This document shows positions 5,901 through 6,355 of a DNA stretch of 6,355 bases, piece after piece. The position numbers and the translations under genes are program-made. Numbering within the stretch: position 1 is the first letter of the stretch; each line of letters opens with the position of its first letter. The DNA lies in assembly GCA_030066455.1 (NCBI GenBank), contig JASJBQ010000279.1:1-6355 (forward strand), written 5' to 3'. The DNA comes from Desulfobacterales bacterium (lineage in GTDB: Bacteria; Desulfobacterota; Desulfobacteria; Desulfobacterales; UBA5852). A model generated the notes under the pieces. That model saw only the letters and a list, made by a program, of their open reading frames with translations, had not been told where the DNA came from and made no database searches.

Positions 5901-6355
5901 CTCACCGGCGTTTCGGGGTCGGGCAAGTCTACCCTGGCCTTCGATATCCTTTTTGCCGAGGGCCAGCGCCGCTATCTGGAGAGCCTGGCCCCCTACGTGC
6001 GCCAGTACATGAAGATTCTGGAACGCCCGGACGTGGACCTGGTGACCGGGCTGGCGCCCACCGTGGCCATCGAGCAGCGCATCAGCCATGCCAGCCGCCG
6101 CTCCACCGTGGCCACCCTTACCGAGATCTATCATTTCCTGCGCCTGCTCTACAGCAAGTTGGGTACCCAGCACTGCACCGGCTGCGGCCGTGCGCTCACG
6201 GCCCAGTCGCCCGACGAGATCCTGGATCAGCTGAACACCCGCTTCCCCAAGGGGCCGGGCTGGATCCTGGCCCCTAAAATTACCGGGCGCAAAGGGTTTC
6301 ACAAGGAGGTTTTCGCCCAGGCGCTTAAGAAAGGGATCAAACGCGCCCGGGTGGA
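2964..6355 (+). CDS. uvrA: Tandem (fused-dimer) excinuclease ABC subunit UvrA, 3' end outside window
   Basis: One frame runs without a stop from the ATG at 2964 to the window end (1130 codons). UvrA is the ABC-type ATPase that finds DNA lesions and loads UvrB in nucleotide excision repair. Residues 1-919 form a full UvrA: Walker A GVSGSGKSS 33-41 (K39), a CxxC at 122/125, a UvrB-binding-like region about 126-250, zinc finger 1 at C253/C256/C277/C280, CPDC at 390-393, signature LSGGE 470-474, Walker B with D496 E497 and switch H529. Then come Walker A GVSGSGKST 620-628 (K626), zinc finger 2 at C719/C722/C742/C745, LSGGEAQR 809-816, D840 E841 and H873, and the typical ending HTGRFLK. After a linker of about 33 residues rich in Pro, Ala and Glu, a second UvrA begins at about residue 955 (IHIRGAREHNL), with Walker A 982-990 (K988) and CTGC at 1071-1074. 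Over 62 aligned residues about 40 match the start of copy 1. Normal UvrA is about 940 aa, so this is a fusion, as known for chlamydial UvrA of about 1800 aa. All ATPase residues seen are intact. Confidence 0.96.
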   Translation, partial: MNDSVIKIKGARQHNLKNLDLEIPLQRFTVVTGVSGSGKSSLALDTLYAEGQRRYVETFSPYARQFMDRMDRPRVDKITGIPPAIAIDRKDPVRTSRSSVGTMTEITDYVKILFARLAVLHCASCGQPVVPETPQAIWQRLQALPEGERLVITFPLVAGQLDDDGSPAAIRNSLRRLGFDRLFHDGAVVDIDALAFAPEDPPPDVVADRVVLRHDRRERTIDSLEMALRFGGGQLTVWPANGRRQDFSSRLSCARCGLDYVPPLPNLFSFNSPIGACDTCRGFGRVIDIDLDLIIPDRGLSLAEGAVKPWGRRDADNPRAEFDDLMDFCRRAGIPTDLPFRRLKSTQQRAIIDGTDGYYGIRGFFQWLETKTYKMHVRVFLSRYRSYDACPDCGGTRFKPETLLYRLAGENIAALYALNIDAATTFFDGLGDAARNEADRLVLDEVRGRLRYLQDVGLGYLTLDRQSRTLSGGEVQRVSLASALGSSLVNTLYVLDEPSIGLHPRDNHRLIGILKGLRKLGNTVVVVEHDPDIIRASDYILDMGPQAGERGGEIQYFGPTTGINGSLTGEYLRGRRKIPFPERRRRPHKGRQLSILAAAQHNLKSIDVSIPLGLFVVLTGVSGSGKSTLAEEILYRALMKHLGNPQGRPGHHKALRGMERITDVALVDQRPIGRTPRANALTYTKAMDPIRRLLAATGDARARGFGPGHFSFNVDGGRCETCKGDGFEKIEMQFLSDVYVACPTCSGRRFKPEILSVTYNGRNVDEILGMTVDQALAFFADRRQITAALKPLADVGLGYLRLGQPLNTLSGGEAQRLKLSRFLAPRGKMNAEGQPLLIFDEPTTGLHFEDIRILLKALQTLVDRGHSVLVIEHNLDVIKAADWVIDLGPDGGDAGGRVVAEGAPEKVARIKASHTGRFLKEALAAEGRDRIPRTPADAVAEATVAYRPAPTSETIHIRGAREHNLQNLDVTIPHRELVVLTGVSGSGKSTLAFDILFAEGQRRYLESLAPYVRQYMKILERPDVDLVTGLAPTVAIEQRISHASRRSTVATLTEIYHFLRLLYSKLGTQHCTGCGRALTAQSPDEILDQLNTRFPKGPGWILAPKITGRKGFHKEVFAQALKKGIKRARV

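Noticed and set aside
4827..6302. 491-codon open frame on the minus strand, plus 3996-4727, 2952-3605 and 5357-5755 on the same strand
   Set aside because: All lie antisense to uvrA, whose frame carries every expected UvrA motif. The antisense translations are low-complexity (Gly, Ala, Val, His, Gln rich) with no domain, as expected for high-GC shadow frames.

Overview
The window is GC-rich accessory or ordinary chromosomal DNA from a bacterium. No ribosomal marker fixes the taxon. High GC, a tandem-type UvrA, a YkgJ-like cysteine-cluster protein and GC-rich palindromic intergenic elements are, from memory, compatible with a Desulfobacterota (Desulfosarcina-like) genome. That assignment is a low-confidence inference.

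Layout. Positions 1-798 (+) hold the C-terminal half of a thiamine-diphosphate enzyme of the ILVBL / 2-hydroxyacyl-CoA lyase type, cut by the left edge. It converges on a minus-strand pair: a 196-aa cysteine-rich YkgJ-like protein (1022-1612) and, upstream of it, a 245-aa protein with an N-terminal four-cysteine zinc finger and a C-terminal J domain (1958-2695). Divergent from that pair, from 2964 to the right edge (+), runs one unbroken reading frame of more than 1130 codons. It encodes a complete UvrA (two ATPase modules, both zinc fingers) followed in frame by the beginning of a second UvrA, so it is a tandem, fused-dimer UvrA whose C-terminal part lies outside the window.

The intergenic DNA is unusually structured. 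Two long palindromic elements, each built of three nested stems around a GGCGT/ACGCC hairpin, sit at 1841-1984 and 2828-2956. The first supplies the last eight codons and the stop of the J-domain gene. The second fills the uvrA leader and its foot runs into the uvrA ribosome-binding site. A smaller inverted repeat built on a degenerate six-base period lies between the convergent genes (851-936). The divergent uvrA/J-domain intergenic region contains a candidate sigma-70 promoter whose -35 box overlaps a perfect 7+1+7 palindrome, a plausible operator.

Functionally the genes do not form one pathway: nucleotide excision repair damage recognition (UvrA), an Hsp70 co-chaperone-like protein, a putative metal-binding protein and a carbon-carbon-bond-forming or -cleaving ThDP enzyme. 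The most notable item is the tandem UvrA together with its palindrome-occluded leader. I see no CRISPR array, tRNA, rRNA, transposase or clear T-tract terminator.
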